Source: Actinomycetota bacterium (GTDB lineage Bacteria; Actinomycetota; Acidimicrobiia; Acidimicrobiales; Ilumatobacteraceae). From it: a stretch of DNA of 64,000 nt. Under the pieces are notes generated by a model. It did no database searches, was not told where the DNA came from, and saw only the letters and a list, made by a program, of their open reading frames with translations. Location of the stretch: assembly GCA_009701715.1 (NCBI GenBank), contig WLJO01000011.1:1-64000 (forward strand). Reading direction: 5' to 3'. Both the position numbers and the translations under genes were made by a program. This document shows, piece by piece, positions 9,213-18,956 of the stretch (its first letter is position 1; each line of letters starts with the position of its first letter).

Positions 9213-10630
9213 GTTGCGAACCGTTCCGCGTCAAGTTCGGCCCGTCGCGCGAGCACCTCGGAGGGAAGGCCGGCAACGTCGCCGCACCCCATCGACACGC
9301 AGACATCCCCGGAGCGGACTTCCCGGGCGAGAAACTCGACGAGGTCGTGGCGTCGTGGCAGCCACACCACGCGCTGGTGCGGGTGCGCATCCAGAATCGC
9401 GTTGACCACGAGCTTTCCCGTGACACCGGGGATCGGGGCGTCCCCCGAGGGGTAGATCTCCGTGATAACCGTGACATCGGCAGCAACGAAGGCGTCCCGG
9501 TACTCGGGCGACAGCAGCGCCATCCTGCGGTAGCGGTTCGGCTGAAACACCGCCACGACACGCGAGAAACCGTCGCCGCTTGACCGCAACGCGTCGAGCG
9601 CTGCAGCAATCTCGTTCGGGATGTGCCCGTAGTCGTCGACGAAGGTCGCCCCGCCGTGCGATCCACGGAAGTCGAGCCGACGGGCCACACCACCGAACCG
9701 CTCGAGGGACTGCGCGATCACCCCGAAGGCGACACCGAGCTCGGTGGCCATCGCGACGACGGCGGTCGCGTTGCGAACATTGTGCATCCCACGCAGGGGC
9801 AGATTGACCTCGCCGAGCGTCTCGCCACGACGGACCACGACGAATCGCCAGGTGCCCGCAGACGACTCCGCATCGACAATCCGGTAGTCAGCATCCGGCG
9901 CGGTTCCATAGGTAACGACGTCTCGGACGGCCGCCAGTCGGCGACAGACTTCGTCGTCGGCGCAGAGCACCTTGGGCCCGTCGACCTGGTCCAGATACTG
10001 CTCGAATCCGGCCACGATCGCGTCGAAGGAGCCGTAGTTCTCCAGATGGTCGACATCGACGTTCGTCAGGATGGTGGCGGCAAGGGGTAGCTGCAGATGG
10101 GTGAAGTCACTCTCGTCCGCCTCCACGACGGACCATTCGCTTCCGGTCCACTGCGCACCCGTCCCGATGTCGGTGACGTCGCCGCCGATCACGAAGCTCG
10201 GCCGCAGACCGGCGGCCGCCATCACCAGCATCATCATCGACGACGTCGTGGTCTTGCCGTGTGTTCCGGCAACGCCGACCGCACGTGTCATCGCACAGAT
10301 CGAGGCCAGCATGCCCGCGCGGTGCAAGGTGACGATCCCCTTCTCCCGGGAGGCGACGAGCTCGATATTTCGCTCGGGGATCGCCGTCGAGTACGTGACG
10401 GCATCGCAGCCGTCAACGTGATGACGGCTGTGCCCGATGTGAACCTCCACGCCGGCGCTACGGAGGCGGTTGAGCACCGGGACCTCGCGCAGGTCGCTGC
10501 CCGAGACGGTGTGACCCATCTCCGCGAGCACGAGAGCGAGCGCGCTCATTCCGGGACCGCCTACCCCGATGACGTGGTACCGGCCGGGGCGCGACAGGTC
10601 AAGCGGTACTACAGGGCGGCCGTCAGCCAC
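9209..10630 (-). CDS. murC: UDP-N-acetylmuramate--L-alanine ligase MurC
   Basis: ATP-dependent ligase that adds L-Ala to UDP-MurNAc. The Rossmann motif YHVIGVGGPGMSALAL, the P-loop VGVAGTHGKTTTSSM and the central-domain VVEADESDFT are present, and the end of the protein has the Mur ligase C-domain. The GTG at 10630 is preferred: it overlaps the murG stop by 8 bases and has GAGG 9 bases upstream. This gives 473 residues. An in-frame start at 10699 would extend the protein 23 residues into murG without similarity. It is the only ATP-dependent Mur ligase gene in the cluster besides murE. Confidence 0.95.
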   Translation of the reverse strand: MADGRPVVPLDLSRPGRYHVIGVGGPGMSALALVLAEMGHTVSGSDLREVPVLNRLRSAGVEVHIGHSRHHVDGCDAVTYSTAIPERNIELVASREKGIVTLHRAGMLASICAMTRAVGVAGTHGKTTTSSMMMLVMAAAGLRPSFVIGGDVTDIGTGAQWTGSEWSVVEADESDFTHLQLPLAATILTNVDVDHLENYGSFDAIVAGFEQYLDQVDGPKVLCADDEVCRRLAAVRDVVTYGTAPDADYRIVDAESSAGTWRFVVVRRGETLGEVNLPLRGMHNVRNATAVVAMATELGVAFGVIAQSLERFGGVARRLDFRGSHGGATFVDDYGHIPNEIAAALDALRSSGDGFSRVVAVFQPNRYRRMALLSPEYRDAFVAADVTVITEIYPSGDAPIPGVTGKLVVNAILDAHPHQRVVWLPRRHDLVEFLAREVRSGDVCVSMGCGDVAGLPSEVLARRAELDAERFAT

Positions 10631-11744
10631 GGCCCACGGCCTCGATGAGACGGGCAAGCGCCTTGCTGCGGTGCTTGCCCCCCGCCTCCCGGGCTGCATC
10701 GGCGAGCGCTACACAGGCAGCGTCATTGCCGCGGAGGCGATCGACCTCGGTCGCGAATCGCTCCGGCGTCAGCTGAGCCTCGGTGACCAGCACGGCGCCG
10801 CCCTGGTCAGAGAGCCAACGGACGTTCTCCGTCTGGTGGTCTTCCGCCGCACCGGCCCACGGCACAAGGATCGACGGGATTCCGACGGCCGCAACCTCGC
10901 AGACCGTGCTCGCCCCTCCCCTGCCGACCAGCAGGTCTGCGGCGGCATACACCGCCGGCATTCTCGACTCGAACCCAATCACGTCATACAGAATGCCCGC
11001 TGAGCCGTCCCGCCTGGGTGGCATCCCCGCAACAAATCGCTCGCCACAGAGGTGCCGAACAGCAAGATCAAGCCGGCCAGCATGGGTCTCGACGTACTCG
11101 ACGACCGCCGAATTCAGGATCCCCGAACCCAGCGATCCACCCATCACGACGATGAGGAACCGGTCCTCGGGGATGCCGAGCTCGGCACGGGCGCCGGACC
11201 GGTCTCGTGCGCGGTCGACCTCCACCACCGCCCGGCGGAGTGGCGCACCGGTGTACACGGCGTGCGGGAGCGGGGAGTCGGGGAAGGCGACGGCACAGGC
11301 TGCTGCGCGCCCTGCGGCGAGCCTGCTCGCACGACCGGGCCGCTTGTCGTAGCTGACCACCACGACCGGGAGATCGAGCTTGCGCGCCGCCAGCACTGCA
11401 GGGAGGCTCGCATAGCCACCCACCGACACGACGACAGCGGGAGCGAGTTTGCCGAGCAGGCGAATCGCCTCCCGGCGGGCGCGGTGCAGCCGAACGAGGA
11501 ACGAGACGTTGCTGACGATGCCCCTCCAGCCGAACGACCGCTGGAAGCCGATCACGTCGAAGAAGCTGTACGGAAACCCGGATGGCGGGAGGAGATCGAC
11601 CTCAACCCCGCGTGAGGTTCCCATGAAGTGGATCTCGTCGGCCGCATGGCCGAGCGCGACGAGGCCCTCGGCTACGGCGAGCGCCGGGAGCACGTGCCCG
11701 GCGGTGCCGCCACCGGCCACTACGGCGAAGACCCGATCGCTCAT
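10623..11744 (-). CDS. murG: UDP-GlcNAc:undecaprenyl-PP-MurNAc-pentapeptide GlcNAc-transferase MurG
   Basis: Membrane-associated GT28 transferase that converts lipid I to lipid II. The N-terminal glycine loop is VVAGGGTAGHVLPALAVAE. VIVVMGGSLGSGILN is the linker and G-loop 2. LLVGRGGASTVCEVAAVGIPSIL holds the UDP-GlcNAc site. Length is 373 residues. The ATG overlaps the ftsW stop (ATGA), matching the usual ftsW-murG-murC order. Confidence 0.96.
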   Translation of the reverse strand: MSDRVFAVVAGGGTAGHVLPALAVAEGLVALGHAADEIHFMGTSRGVEVDLLPPSGFPYSFFDVIGFQRSFGWRGIVSNVSFLVRLHRARREAIRLLGKLAPAVVVSVGGYASLPAVLAARKLDLPVVVVSYDKRPGRASRLAAGRAAACAVAFPDSPLPHAVYTGAPLRRAVVEVDRARDRSGARAELGIPEDRFLIVVMGGSLGSGILNSAVVEYVETHAGRLDLAVRHLCGERFVAGMPPRRDGSAGILYDVIGFESRMPAVYAAADLLVGRGGASTVCEVAAVGIPSILVPWAGAAEDHQTENVRWLSDQGGAVLVTEAQLTPERFATEVDRLRGNDAACVALADAAREAGGKHRSKALARLIEAVGRG

Positions 11745-12934
11745 CGACCGTTACGGGCCACGTTCAGCAGCAGGCCACCCGCTGCCATCATCGACAGCAA
11801 CGAGGAACCGCCGTACGACAGGAAGGGAAGCGTCAGCCCGGTCACCGGCATGAGGCCAACCACCCCACCGACATTGATGACGGTCTGGATCCCGATCCAA
11901 CAGACGACCCCCCCGGCGACGAGCGAGCCGAAGCGGTCCTTGCACGCGAGCGCTACCAGCGTGCCTGCCCAGATGAGCGCAACATAGGCACCGAGGATGG
12001 CGAACACGCCGATGAAGCCGAGTTCCTCGGCGAGGACCGCGAAGATGAAGTCGGAGTGGGCGAGGGGGACGTATCCCCACTTGCCCGATCCGGCACCCAC
12101 GCCACGACCGGTCAGACCCCCGTTAGAGATGCTGAGGATCGACTGCCAGGTTTGGTACCCGTCGCCCTCCCGACTGTTCATCAGGTCGAGGAATGACGTC
12201 CAGCGCTGACGGCGGTAGGGAGTGCTCAGTGCGAACGCCACCGCTGTGCCGCTCAACCCCGCCGAGACCCCGAACATCGGCAGCAGCGGTGCGCCGGCGA
12301 GGAAGAGCACCGACAGCCCAATCGAGCCGAGCACGATCGCCGAGCCGAGGTCGTTCTGGGCAACCATCATGAACGCGGCGAGCCCGATCACGGTGAGGCA
12401 CGGGAGCATCACCTGCTTGAGCTCGCCCATCCTGCTGCCACGTCGGGTGATGACGTCTGCCACCACGAGCAGCACCGCGAGCTTCAGGAACTCCGACGGC
12501 TGGAAGACGAGGGGGCCGATGCCCACCCACGCGCGCGCACCCCGCACGGACACACCGATTCCCGGCACGAACGGCACGAGCATGAGGCCCATCGACAGCA
12601 ACCAGAAGCTGCGACAGAACATCCGGATGCGGCGCAGTGGCATGCGAAGCGCGACCCACATCACGAATAGCCCGGCGACGGCCCAGATCACCTGACGCTG
12701 AAAGTATCTCCACGGCGAGTTCCCGGCCTGGAACTGTGTGACAGAGGACGACGAGAGCACCATGACCAGGCCGAGTGGCACGAGGATCGCCATCACGATC
12801 GCGATCACGTAGTACGAGACCGGAAGCGGGCCCGTGTGCACCACCTCGCGACCTGCAGGGTGCCGTCGCCGTGATGCCAGCTCCGCCCGCCGAAGCTGCC
12901 GGGGGGAATCGAGTCCCGAGGTGGTGGAGCTCAT
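11741..12934 (-). CDS. ftsW: SEDS peptidoglycan glycosyltransferase FtsW
   Basis: Polytopic membrane glycan polymerase that works with FtsI at the septum. About ten hydrophobic segments are visible after a roughly 45-residue Arg-rich cytoplasmic N-terminus. SEDS signatures include ARAWVGIGPLVFQPSEFLKLA (residues around the essential Asp/Glu region) and GLMPVTGLTLPFLSYGGSS near the C-terminus. The ATG at 12934 is 6 bases after the mraY stop; murD would normally stand in this interval but is absent. Length is 397 residues. Confidence 0.95.
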   Translation of the reverse strand: MSSTTSGLDSPRQLRRAELASRRRHPAGREVVHTGPLPVSYYVIAIVMAILVPLGLVMVLSSSSVTQFQAGNSPWRYFQRQVIWAVAGLFVMWVALRMPLRRIRMFCRSFWLLSMGLMLVPFVPGIGVSVRGARAWVGIGPLVFQPSEFLKLAVLLVVADVITRRGSRMGELKQVMLPCLTVIGLAAFMMVAQNDLGSAIVLGSIGLSVLFLAGAPLLPMFGVSAGLSGTAVAFALSTPYRRQRWTSFLDLMNSREGDGYQTWQSILSISNGGLTGRGVGAGSGKWGYVPLAHSDFIFAVLAEELGFIGVFAILGAYVALIWAGTLVALACKDRFGSLVAGGVVCWIGIQTVINVGGVVGLMPVTGLTLPFLSYGGSSLLSMMAAGGLLLNVARNGR

Positions 12935-12940
12935 ACCTTG

Positions 12941-14014
12941 CTATCTCTGCACGTGGACGAAGTCGGCGATGAAGAGGGCGAGTGCTGCGGCAACGCACAG
13001 TCCGGAGATGATCCAGAACCTGATGATCACCGTCGTCTCGGGCCAACCGGACAGCTCGAAGTGGTGATGGATCGGCGACATCCTGAAGAGGCGCTTCTTG
13101 CGCCCGCTCGCACGGAAATAGCCCATCTGGATGGCAACCGATCCGATCTCCATCACGTTGAGGCCGCAGATCAGCACCAGGAGCAGGTGCGTGTCGGTGG
13201 TGATCGCCAGCATGGAGAGAGCCGCTCCGATACCGAGCGCGCCCACGTCGCCCATGAAGATGCGCGCAGGGGCTGCGTTCCACCAGAGGAAGCCGATGCA
13301 GGCCCCAGCGAAAGCAGCACCCACAACCGCAAGGTCGAGGGGGTTCACCACGCCTTCCCGCACACCAGCCTTGAACGCGTAGATCTGTGGGTTCCGGAAC
13401 GCCCAGTACGCGATGATCGTGAACGCGGCGAACCCGAGCACGGCAGACCCGCCGGCAAGCCCGTCCAGACCGTCGGTCACGTTGACCGCGTTGGTGGTCG
13501 CGAAAATGATGAACCCGGTCCACAGCACCCAAATCACGAGGTGCAGTTGCCAGCCAGGGTTGTCGTGGCGGGTGAACGACAGGGTTCGCGACACGTTGGT
13601 GGTGAGCGCGAGCAACAGGGCGAGTCCCATGCTGATCGCAAGGGTGATGTAGCCCTTGACCTTCCAGAACACACCGCGGTTGCGGCCCTTGCGCACCTTT
13701 GCGATGTCGTCCGCGAGTCCGAGGAGGGCCATGACGACGACGGCCAGCAGCATGATCATCGCCTGGTCCGAGAACACCACTCCGCGCCGGATGTGGGTGA
13801 CGATGTACCCCACGATCGCCGAGAGCACGATGGCGATGCCGCCCATCGTCGGCGTGCCGTGTTTATGCGAGTGTTCGGCGACAACCGCGTTGTTCTCGTC
13901 CTTTGTCAGGATCGGCTGACCCTTGCCGAGGTTCTTGAAGAAACGGATGAGGAATCGGGTCGACAACAGCGAGGCGAGGAGGGACACGGCGCCCGAGAGG
14001 AAGATCGCGATCAT
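12941..14014 (-). CDS. mraY: Phospho-N-acetylmuramoyl-pentapeptide transferase MraY
   Basis: Integral membrane enzyme that moves phospho-MurNAc-pentapeptide from UDP to undecaprenyl phosphate, giving lipid I. Motifs: KHGTPTMGGIAIV near residue 51, LGLADDIAKV with the Asp pair, TNAVNVTDGLDGLAGG, and MGDVGALGIGAALS followed by SPIHHHFELSGWPET. There are about ten membrane segments and 357 residues. The ATG overlaps the murE stop (ATGA), with no murF between the two genes. Confidence 0.97.
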   Translation of the reverse strand: MIAIFLSGAVSLLASLLSTRFLIRFFKNLGKGQPILTKDENNAVVAEHSHKHGTPTMGGIAIVLSAIVGYIVTHIRRGVVFSDQAMIMLLAVVVMALLGLADDIAKVRKGRNRGVFWKVKGYITLAISMGLALLLALTTNVSRTLSFTRHDNPGWQLHLVIWVLWTGFIIFATTNAVNVTDGLDGLAGGSAVLGFAAFTIIAYWAFRNPQIYAFKAGVREGVVNPLDLAVVGAAFAGACIGFLWWNAAPARIFMGDVGALGIGAALSMLAITTDTHLLLVLICGLNVMEIGSVAIQMGYFRASGRKKRLFRMSPIHHHFELSGWPETTVIIRFWIISGLCVAAALALFIADFVHVQR

Positions 14015-15447
14015 CGCAGGTTCCCCAGGATCCGTCGTGCCACAACTCGATCGTCGAACTCGATCACCTGATCACCAATCGTCTGGGTGGTTTCGTGGCC
14101 CTTGCCCGCAAGCACCACAACGTCACCGGGATGCGCGAGCCTAAAGGACGCCTCGATCGCGACTGCGCGATCCGACTCAACCACCATGTTTGCGAGGCAT
14201 TCCAGAGGGAAACCGGCCACGATCCCAGAGATAATGCCCTGCGGGTCCTCGCTGCGCGGGTTGTCCGAGGTGACGATGACGAGGTCCGCAAGGTCGGCAG
14301 CCACTGCTCCCATGAGCGGGCGCTTGAACCGGTCCCGGTCCCCACCGCAGCCGAACACCACGATCACCCGATTCCCGAGGGCCGCACGGCGAGCCGAACG
14401 GAGAACGGCCGCCAGTGCGTCCGGGGTGTGGGCGTAGTCCACCACGACGTGGAAGGGCTGACCGGACCGGATCGGCTCAAACCTCCCCGGCACCGGCGTT
14501 GCACCCGCGAGACCGTTGACGATGTCGTCGAGTGAGATGCCGAGTTCGTTCGCCGCAGTAGCGGCGGCGATCGAGTTGGAGATGTTGAACTCGCCACCGA
14601 TCGGGAGGTCGATCACTCTGCCGCGCCACCCGAAGCGAAGATGGTCCGCCATCACCTCGACGTGATCAGTATCGGCCAGCGAATACGCGACAAGGGGTAC
14701 GGCAGCACTCGCGAGGACCCTCTGCCCCGCCGGGTCATCCGCATTGATCACCCCGAGATCCGTCAGGCCGGGCGTGAAGAGGCTCGCCTTGGCGCGGAAG
14801 TATGTCTCTTCGTCCCCGTGGAGGTCGAGATGATCACGACCCAGATTGGTGAAGATCGACACGGCGAACCTCGTGCCGTCCACCCGGTGCTGCACAAGCG
14901 CGTGCGAGGAAACCTCGACAGCAACAGTCGTCACTCCGCTGTCCGCGAGGTCCGAGAGCGTCCGCTGGAGGTCCGGCGCCTCGGGTGTCGTGAGATCTCC
15001 CGTGAGCGTGCCGATCGTCGACGACGGCCGGCCGGCATGACGGAAGATCTCGCCGACGAGGTGCGCAGTTGTCGTCTTGCCGTTGGTACCGGTGATGCCG
15101 ATGACGTTCAGCCGGTGCGAGGGGTATCCGTAGACCGAACAGGCCAGCATCGCCATGGCCATCCTTACGTCGTCCACGACCACCTGGGGAACCGGGACAT
15201 CGAGGGCGTGGTCTACCACGAGGACGGAGGCACCGGCCGCAATCGCCGACAGCGCGTGATCGTGGCCGTCCACACGCTCGCCCCGGAGACAACAAAAGAT
15301 CGAATGCGCCCCCACGAGTCGCGAGTCGTGCGTGATCCCCGACACCACCGCACCATCGCTGCCGAGCAGGCGCCATCCGGGTACAGACGGGCACCGGGCA
15401 AGCACCGACCCGAGGGTGGACTCCCGATGGGGGGTCGTGGCCGTCAT
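14011..15447 (-). CDS. murE: UDP-MurNAc-tripeptide synthetase MurE (meso-DAP type)
   Basis: ATP-dependent ligase adding the third stem-peptide residue. The P-loop is GITGTNGKTTTAHLVG, the carbamylated-lysine region is in YFRAKASLF, and TSDNPRSEDP is the amino-acid selectivity motif. DNPR is the form known for meso-diaminopimelate, so an A1-gamma type wall is predicted. The ATG at 15447 overlaps the ftsI stop (ATGA) and gives 478 residues; an open frame continues upstream but only as an antiphase reading of ftsI. Confidence 0.96.
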   Translation of the reverse strand: MTATTPHRESTLGSVLARCPSVPGWRLLGSDGAVVSGITHDSRLVGAHSIFCCLRGERVDGHDHALSAIAAGASVLVVDHALDVPVPQVVVDDVRMAMAMLACSVYGYPSHRLNVIGITGTNGKTTTAHLVGEIFRHAGRPSSTIGTLTGDLTTPEAPDLQRTLSDLADSGVTTVAVEVSSHALVQHRVDGTRFAVSIFTNLGRDHLDLHGDEETYFRAKASLFTPGLTDLGVINADDPAGQRVLASAAVPLVAYSLADTDHVEVMADHLRFGWRGRVIDLPIGGEFNISNSIAAATAANELGISLDDIVNGLAGATPVPGRFEPIRSGQPFHVVVDYAHTPDALAAVLRSARRAALGNRVIVVFGCGGDRDRFKRPLMGAVAADLADLVIVTSDNPRSEDPQGIISGIVAGFPLECLANMVVESDRAVAIEASFRLAHPGDVVVLAGKGHETTQTIGDQVIEFDDRVVARRILGNLR

Positions 15448-17315
15448 TTGTTGCTCGACGTCCTCGACGGGCACCCCGAGGCATTCGTGGGCGCCTGGAT
15501 CCCGAGGTTCACGATTGCGGCCCGCGCGATCCTGTTGAAGACCGGAGCGGCGGTGTTCGCACCGAAATGGGCCGCACCGGGGGGCGGCTCGTCGATCGAG
15601 ACGAGGACCGTGATCTTCGGGTCCTCCGCCGGGAGGAACCCGACGAACGATGCGTAATAGGCACGCCTTCCCTGCTCGTCGAAGTAGGTCCCATTTCTCT
15701 GCGCCTTGTACCCCGTACCGGTCTTGCCGGCGATCGTGTACCCCTTGATCCCGGCCCATCCCTTCGCGGTACCGGAGCACACCACGTCCCGCATGAGGAA
15801 ATTCATCTGCGAGGCAACGCTGGCAGACACCACACGTCGGGATGCCGACGGCATCGTGTCGCCCTGCTTGCCGAGGGGGGACACGATCGACGCCACGAGT
15901 TTCGGCGCCACGTACACGCCCCCGTTCGCGATCACGTTGACGGCGCTGATCAATTGGATCGCGGTAGCGGCAACTCCCTGCCCGTAGGCCACAGTGACGT
16001 TCTCCGTGCCGCGCCACTTGGCGTTCGGTCGCAGGATCCCGCGGGCCTCCCCGGGGAAGTCCAGTGCTGTCGGTTCGCCGAGGCCGAAGGCCCTCATGTA
16101 GGACTCCTGCTTATCGGGCCCGATGGTCTCGGACACGAAGATCGTTCCGATGTTTGATGACTTCGCGAGGATCTCGTGAACAGTGAGGGATTGGGTGGGG
16201 TGCACCTCGGCGTCATGCAACCATTCGTCCCAGTACTTCTTTCGGAAGGGCACGAGGAAGCTTGTCTGGGCGGTGACCTTCTTTTCGTTGAGGGCTGCGG
16301 CGATGGTGATCACCTTGGCCACTGAGCCGGGCTCGTAGGAGTCCACCGCCGCATAGTTGCCTGCCCCCACCCGGACCACATCGGTCTCGGGGTCACGACG
16401 CACCGAGGCCATGGCGAGGATCTCGCCGGTTCGCGAGTCCATCACGATCGCAGATGCTCCTCGCGCCCCGAGCTCGTTCACCTTCGCCATCAGTGCCTGC
16501 TCGGTCTGGTACTGCAGCGCGAGGTCGATCGTTAGCCGTACGTCGTTGCCGGGCACCGCTGCGATCAGGGCCTTGCGGCTCGACGGGATCGAACGACCCT
16601 TGGTTCCCTTGATCTGGCGCAACTGCCCGTCGACACCGGTCAGGAGCCGGTCGTACTGCTTCTCCAAACCTGCGCTGCCGTGACCATCGACGTCCGCCAG
16701 CCCGATCACACCTCGGCCGACCTCCGCGTTGGGGAGATAGCGACGCGTCTCGTCGATACTGCCGATGCCCGGGAGCTTCAGGTTCTCGACCACCAGAGCC
16801 GTCTCTGTCTCCACCTCACGCGCTACATACACAAAGCTCGTGCTCGGCACCGAGAGCTGAGCGAGCAACGCTTTCTGGCGTTTAGCGCTGAACCCGAGCA
16901 CCCGTGCGAGGGCCACCACGGTCCGACCCGGGTCGACGATGGCCCGCGGATCCGCGTAGATCGACTTCGAGGCCACCGACATCGCCAGAGGACGACCGCT
17001 GCGGTCAAGGATCTGCCCACGCGGCGCCGGCAGGGTCTCGTTCTTCGCCCGCTGACGGACGGTGTAGGCCTGATAGGCCTTTGCCTGCGTCGTCTGCAGC
17101 ATCCCGACGCGCACGAGGATGCCGGCGAAACAGAGGGCAATCGCTACCAGGACGAACACCATCCGCTTGCGGAGGGCCCCAACCCGGAACTCGTGTGCAT
17201 CGCGGCGGTCCTCACTCCGGCGACGCAGCAGCCGGGGGGCGCCCCCCGATGGACCGGTGCCGGACGTTACGTCACCGAGTGTGGGCCGCTGACGCGTTCC
17301 CTCGGTCATTGTCAT
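15444..17315 (-). CDS. ftsI: Septal peptidoglycan transpeptidase FtsI (class B PBP)
   Basis: Class B penicillin-binding protein that cross-links septal peptidoglycan. A cytoplasmic tail of about 50 residues leads into one membrane helix (KRMVFVLVAIALCFAGILV). The PBP dimerisation domain follows (LPAPRGQILDRSGRPLA). The transpeptidase motifs are SVAK (in YEPGSVAKVI), SSN (AKSSNIGT) and KTG (AGKTGTGYKAQ). Length is 623 residues. The ATG overlaps the ftsL-like stop (ATGA). Confidence 0.96.
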   Translation of the reverse strand: MTMTEGTRQRPTLGDVTSGTGPSGGAPRLLRRRSEDRRDAHEFRVGALRKRMVFVLVAIALCFAGILVRVGMLQTTQAKAYQAYTVRQRAKNETLPAPRGQILDRSGRPLAMSVASKSIYADPRAIVDPGRTVVALARVLGFSAKRQKALLAQLSVPSTSFVYVAREVETETALVVENLKLPGIGSIDETRRYLPNAEVGRGVIGLADVDGHGSAGLEKQYDRLLTGVDGQLRQIKGTKGRSIPSSRKALIAAVPGNDVRLTIDLALQYQTEQALMAKVNELGARGASAIVMDSRTGEILAMASVRRDPETDVVRVGAGNYAAVDSYEPGSVAKVITIAAALNEKKVTAQTSFLVPFRKKYWDEWLHDAEVHPTQSLTVHEILAKSSNIGTIFVSETIGPDKQESYMRAFGLGEPTALDFPGEARGILRPNAKWRGTENVTVAYGQGVAATAIQLISAVNVIANGGVYVAPKLVASIVSPLGKQGDTMPSASRRVVSASVASQMNFLMRDVVCSGTAKGWAGIKGYTIAGKTGTGYKAQRNGTYFDEQGRRAYYASFVGFLPAEDPKITVLVSIDEPPPGAAHFGANTAAPVFNRIARAAIVNLGIQAPTNASGCPSRTSSNK

Positions 17316-17971
17316 GGTCTCGCACCGGATTCGTCCAACGGCATTGCCGCGGACGCTGCGAGCACCTCCGTGTACGTCTGTGCGTCCACAGTCACGAAAC
17401 CAACCGCATCGGCAGCGCTCATCTTCATGGTCGCTGCCTCCCTGCCGAGATGCACCGGCGAGCGCAGTTCCGCCCGTTCGCGCTCGAGGGACTGGTGGAG
17501 TTCCCGGGCCTTGTCGACCTTGACCTGCAGTTGGTCTAGCTTGACCTGTTCTTCCGCCATCCGGGTCTGGAAGGTGGTGACACCCAGCATGGCAAGGAAC
17601 ACCACCACGAGGGCAGGAGCGAGAATCGATGCGATCCGTCGCCGCTGGGGCACCGATCGCAGGTTGGTTCGGGAGGCCTGACGCTGCTCACTCCGGGCGA
17701 CCGCGCCGGATTCGGCCCGCGGTCGGAAGACCTGCACCTGGGAGAGCGCGGCGAGATCTGCTGGAAGCGGCCGGCTCGTCGCCCGGCGCTCGAGGGTGCT
17801 CGGTGCTGCCAGGTGGACGACCCGGCGTCGGAGCTGCGGCTGGCGGATTGCGGGGGACGCGCCGCGCTGCGTCTGCGGTCGCGTCTCAGGGCGAGTGTGA
17901 GCGCTGGTGTTCGCACGCCGGGGGGCGATGTCCGAACGGCGCTCGAGTCGCTGGGCGGCTGCAGCGCTCAC
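17312..17971 (-). CDS. FtsL-like bitopic coiled-coil division protein
   Basis: Identified by position between rsmH and ftsI and by topology; the sequence itself is poorly conserved, as is normal for FtsL. A long basic, Arg/Pro-rich cytoplasmic region of about 110 residues precedes a single membrane helix (SILAPALVVVFLAMLGVTTF) and an external coiled coil (EEQVKLDQLQVKVDKAREL). The final 50 residues are a membrane-distal tail. The GTG start at 17971 overlaps the rsmH stop (GTGA) and the stop overlaps the ftsI start. The N-terminal extension is long for FtsL, like those in other actinobacteria. Confidence 0.75.
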   Translation of the reverse strand: MSAAAAQRLERRSDIAPRRANTSAHTRPETRPQTQRGASPAIRQPQLRRRVVHLAAPSTLERRATSRPLPADLAALSQVQVFRPRAESGAVARSEQRQASRTNLRSVPQRRRIASILAPALVVVFLAMLGVTTFQTRMAEEQVKLDQLQVKVDKARELHQSLERERAELRSPVHLGREAATMKMSAADAVGFVTVDAQTYTEVLAASAAMPLDESGARP

Positions 17972-18918
17972 TGCGCCACCCCAGTGACAGCAACCTTCTC
18001 GACGACACGCAGGATCGCCGATGACGCTCGTGGATTGCGATCCCGCTCGCCTGCCGACGGCACGCGCTTAGCCGGTCGCATGATTCGCACGGTCGGGGAG
18101 GCACCGCATCCACAGGGCAGCCCTGTGGGACAGGCGCATCCGCCTGTTGCTGCTTCACGAAACGCGTGCTTGACGATCCGGTCCTCACCCGAGTGGTATG
18201 AGAGCACGCCAACCCTGCCGCCCACCGACAGCGCGTCGATCGCCTGCCCGAGTGCATCCGGAAGGATCTCGAGTTCCTGATTCACCTCGATGCGGATCGC
18301 CTGGAACGTGCGCTTCGCGGGATGACCTCCCGTCCGTCGGGCCGGAGCGGGAATCGCGTCCCGCACGATCTCGGCCAACTGGGCGGTCGTGCGCACTGGG
18401 CGACTCGCAACGATCGCGTTCGCGATTCGGTAGGCAAAGCGCTCGTCACCGAACTCGCGGAGTACGCGGGTCAGTTCGTCGACGCCGTAGCCGTTCACGA
18501 CATCCGTGGCGCTGGGACCGGTCGAGGCATCCATTCGCATGTCGAGCGGGCCGTCAAAGCGATAGGAGAACCCACGGTCGCCCTCGTCGAACTGGTGGGA
18601 CGAGACGCCGAGGTCGAACAGCACACCGGACACCGAGGAGATCGCGAGTGCAGCCATGACGTCGTGGAGGGAGTCGAAACGTGCGTGGCGGGTGACCACC
18701 CGCTCTTCAAACGGGGCAAGGACTGTCGTCGCTGCGGCAAGTGCCTCTTGATCGCGGTCCAGGCCGAGAAGTCGGCAGTCAGGTCGCCGCTCAAGCAGGC
18801 CACGGGCGTGTCCGCCGCCGCCGAGCGTCATGTCAACCAGCCATCCGGCGGGCACTCCGTCGAAGACCTCGATGATCTCGGCAAGCATGACCGGCTCGTG
18901 CCGGAAGCCGCCCGTCAT
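17968..18918 (-). CDS. rsmH: 16S rRNA (cytosine-1402-N4)-methyltransferase RsmH (MraW)
   Basis: SAM-dependent methyltransferase acting on C1402 of 16S rRNA. FRHEPVMLAEIIEVF is the canonical N-terminus, LVDMTLGGGGHARGLLER is the SAM-binding motif, and LFDLGVSSHQFDEGDRGFSY and KRTFQAIRIEVNQELE are RsmH signatures. The C-terminal part has LSYHSGEDRIVKHAFRE, where the family usually has LSFHSLEDR. Length is 316 residues. It is separated from mraZ by 204 bases that hold a long inverted repeat. Confidence 0.96.
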   Translation of the reverse strand: MTGGFRHEPVMLAEIIEVFDGVPAGWLVDMTLGGGGHARGLLERRPDCRLLGLDRDQEALAAATTVLAPFEERVVTRHARFDSLHDVMAALAISSVSGVLFDLGVSSHQFDEGDRGFSYRFDGPLDMRMDASTGPSATDVVNGYGVDELTRVLREFGDERFAYRIANAIVASRPVRTTAQLAEIVRDAIPAPARRTGGHPAKRTFQAIRIEVNQELEILPDALGQAIDALSVGGRVGVLSYHSGEDRIVKHAFREAATGGCACPTGLPCGCGASPTVRIMRPAKRVPSAGERDRNPRASSAILRVVEKVAVTGVAQ

Positions 18919-18956
18919 CGAACGGACCGTGTTGGGACGCCGTACGGATCCTGCGG

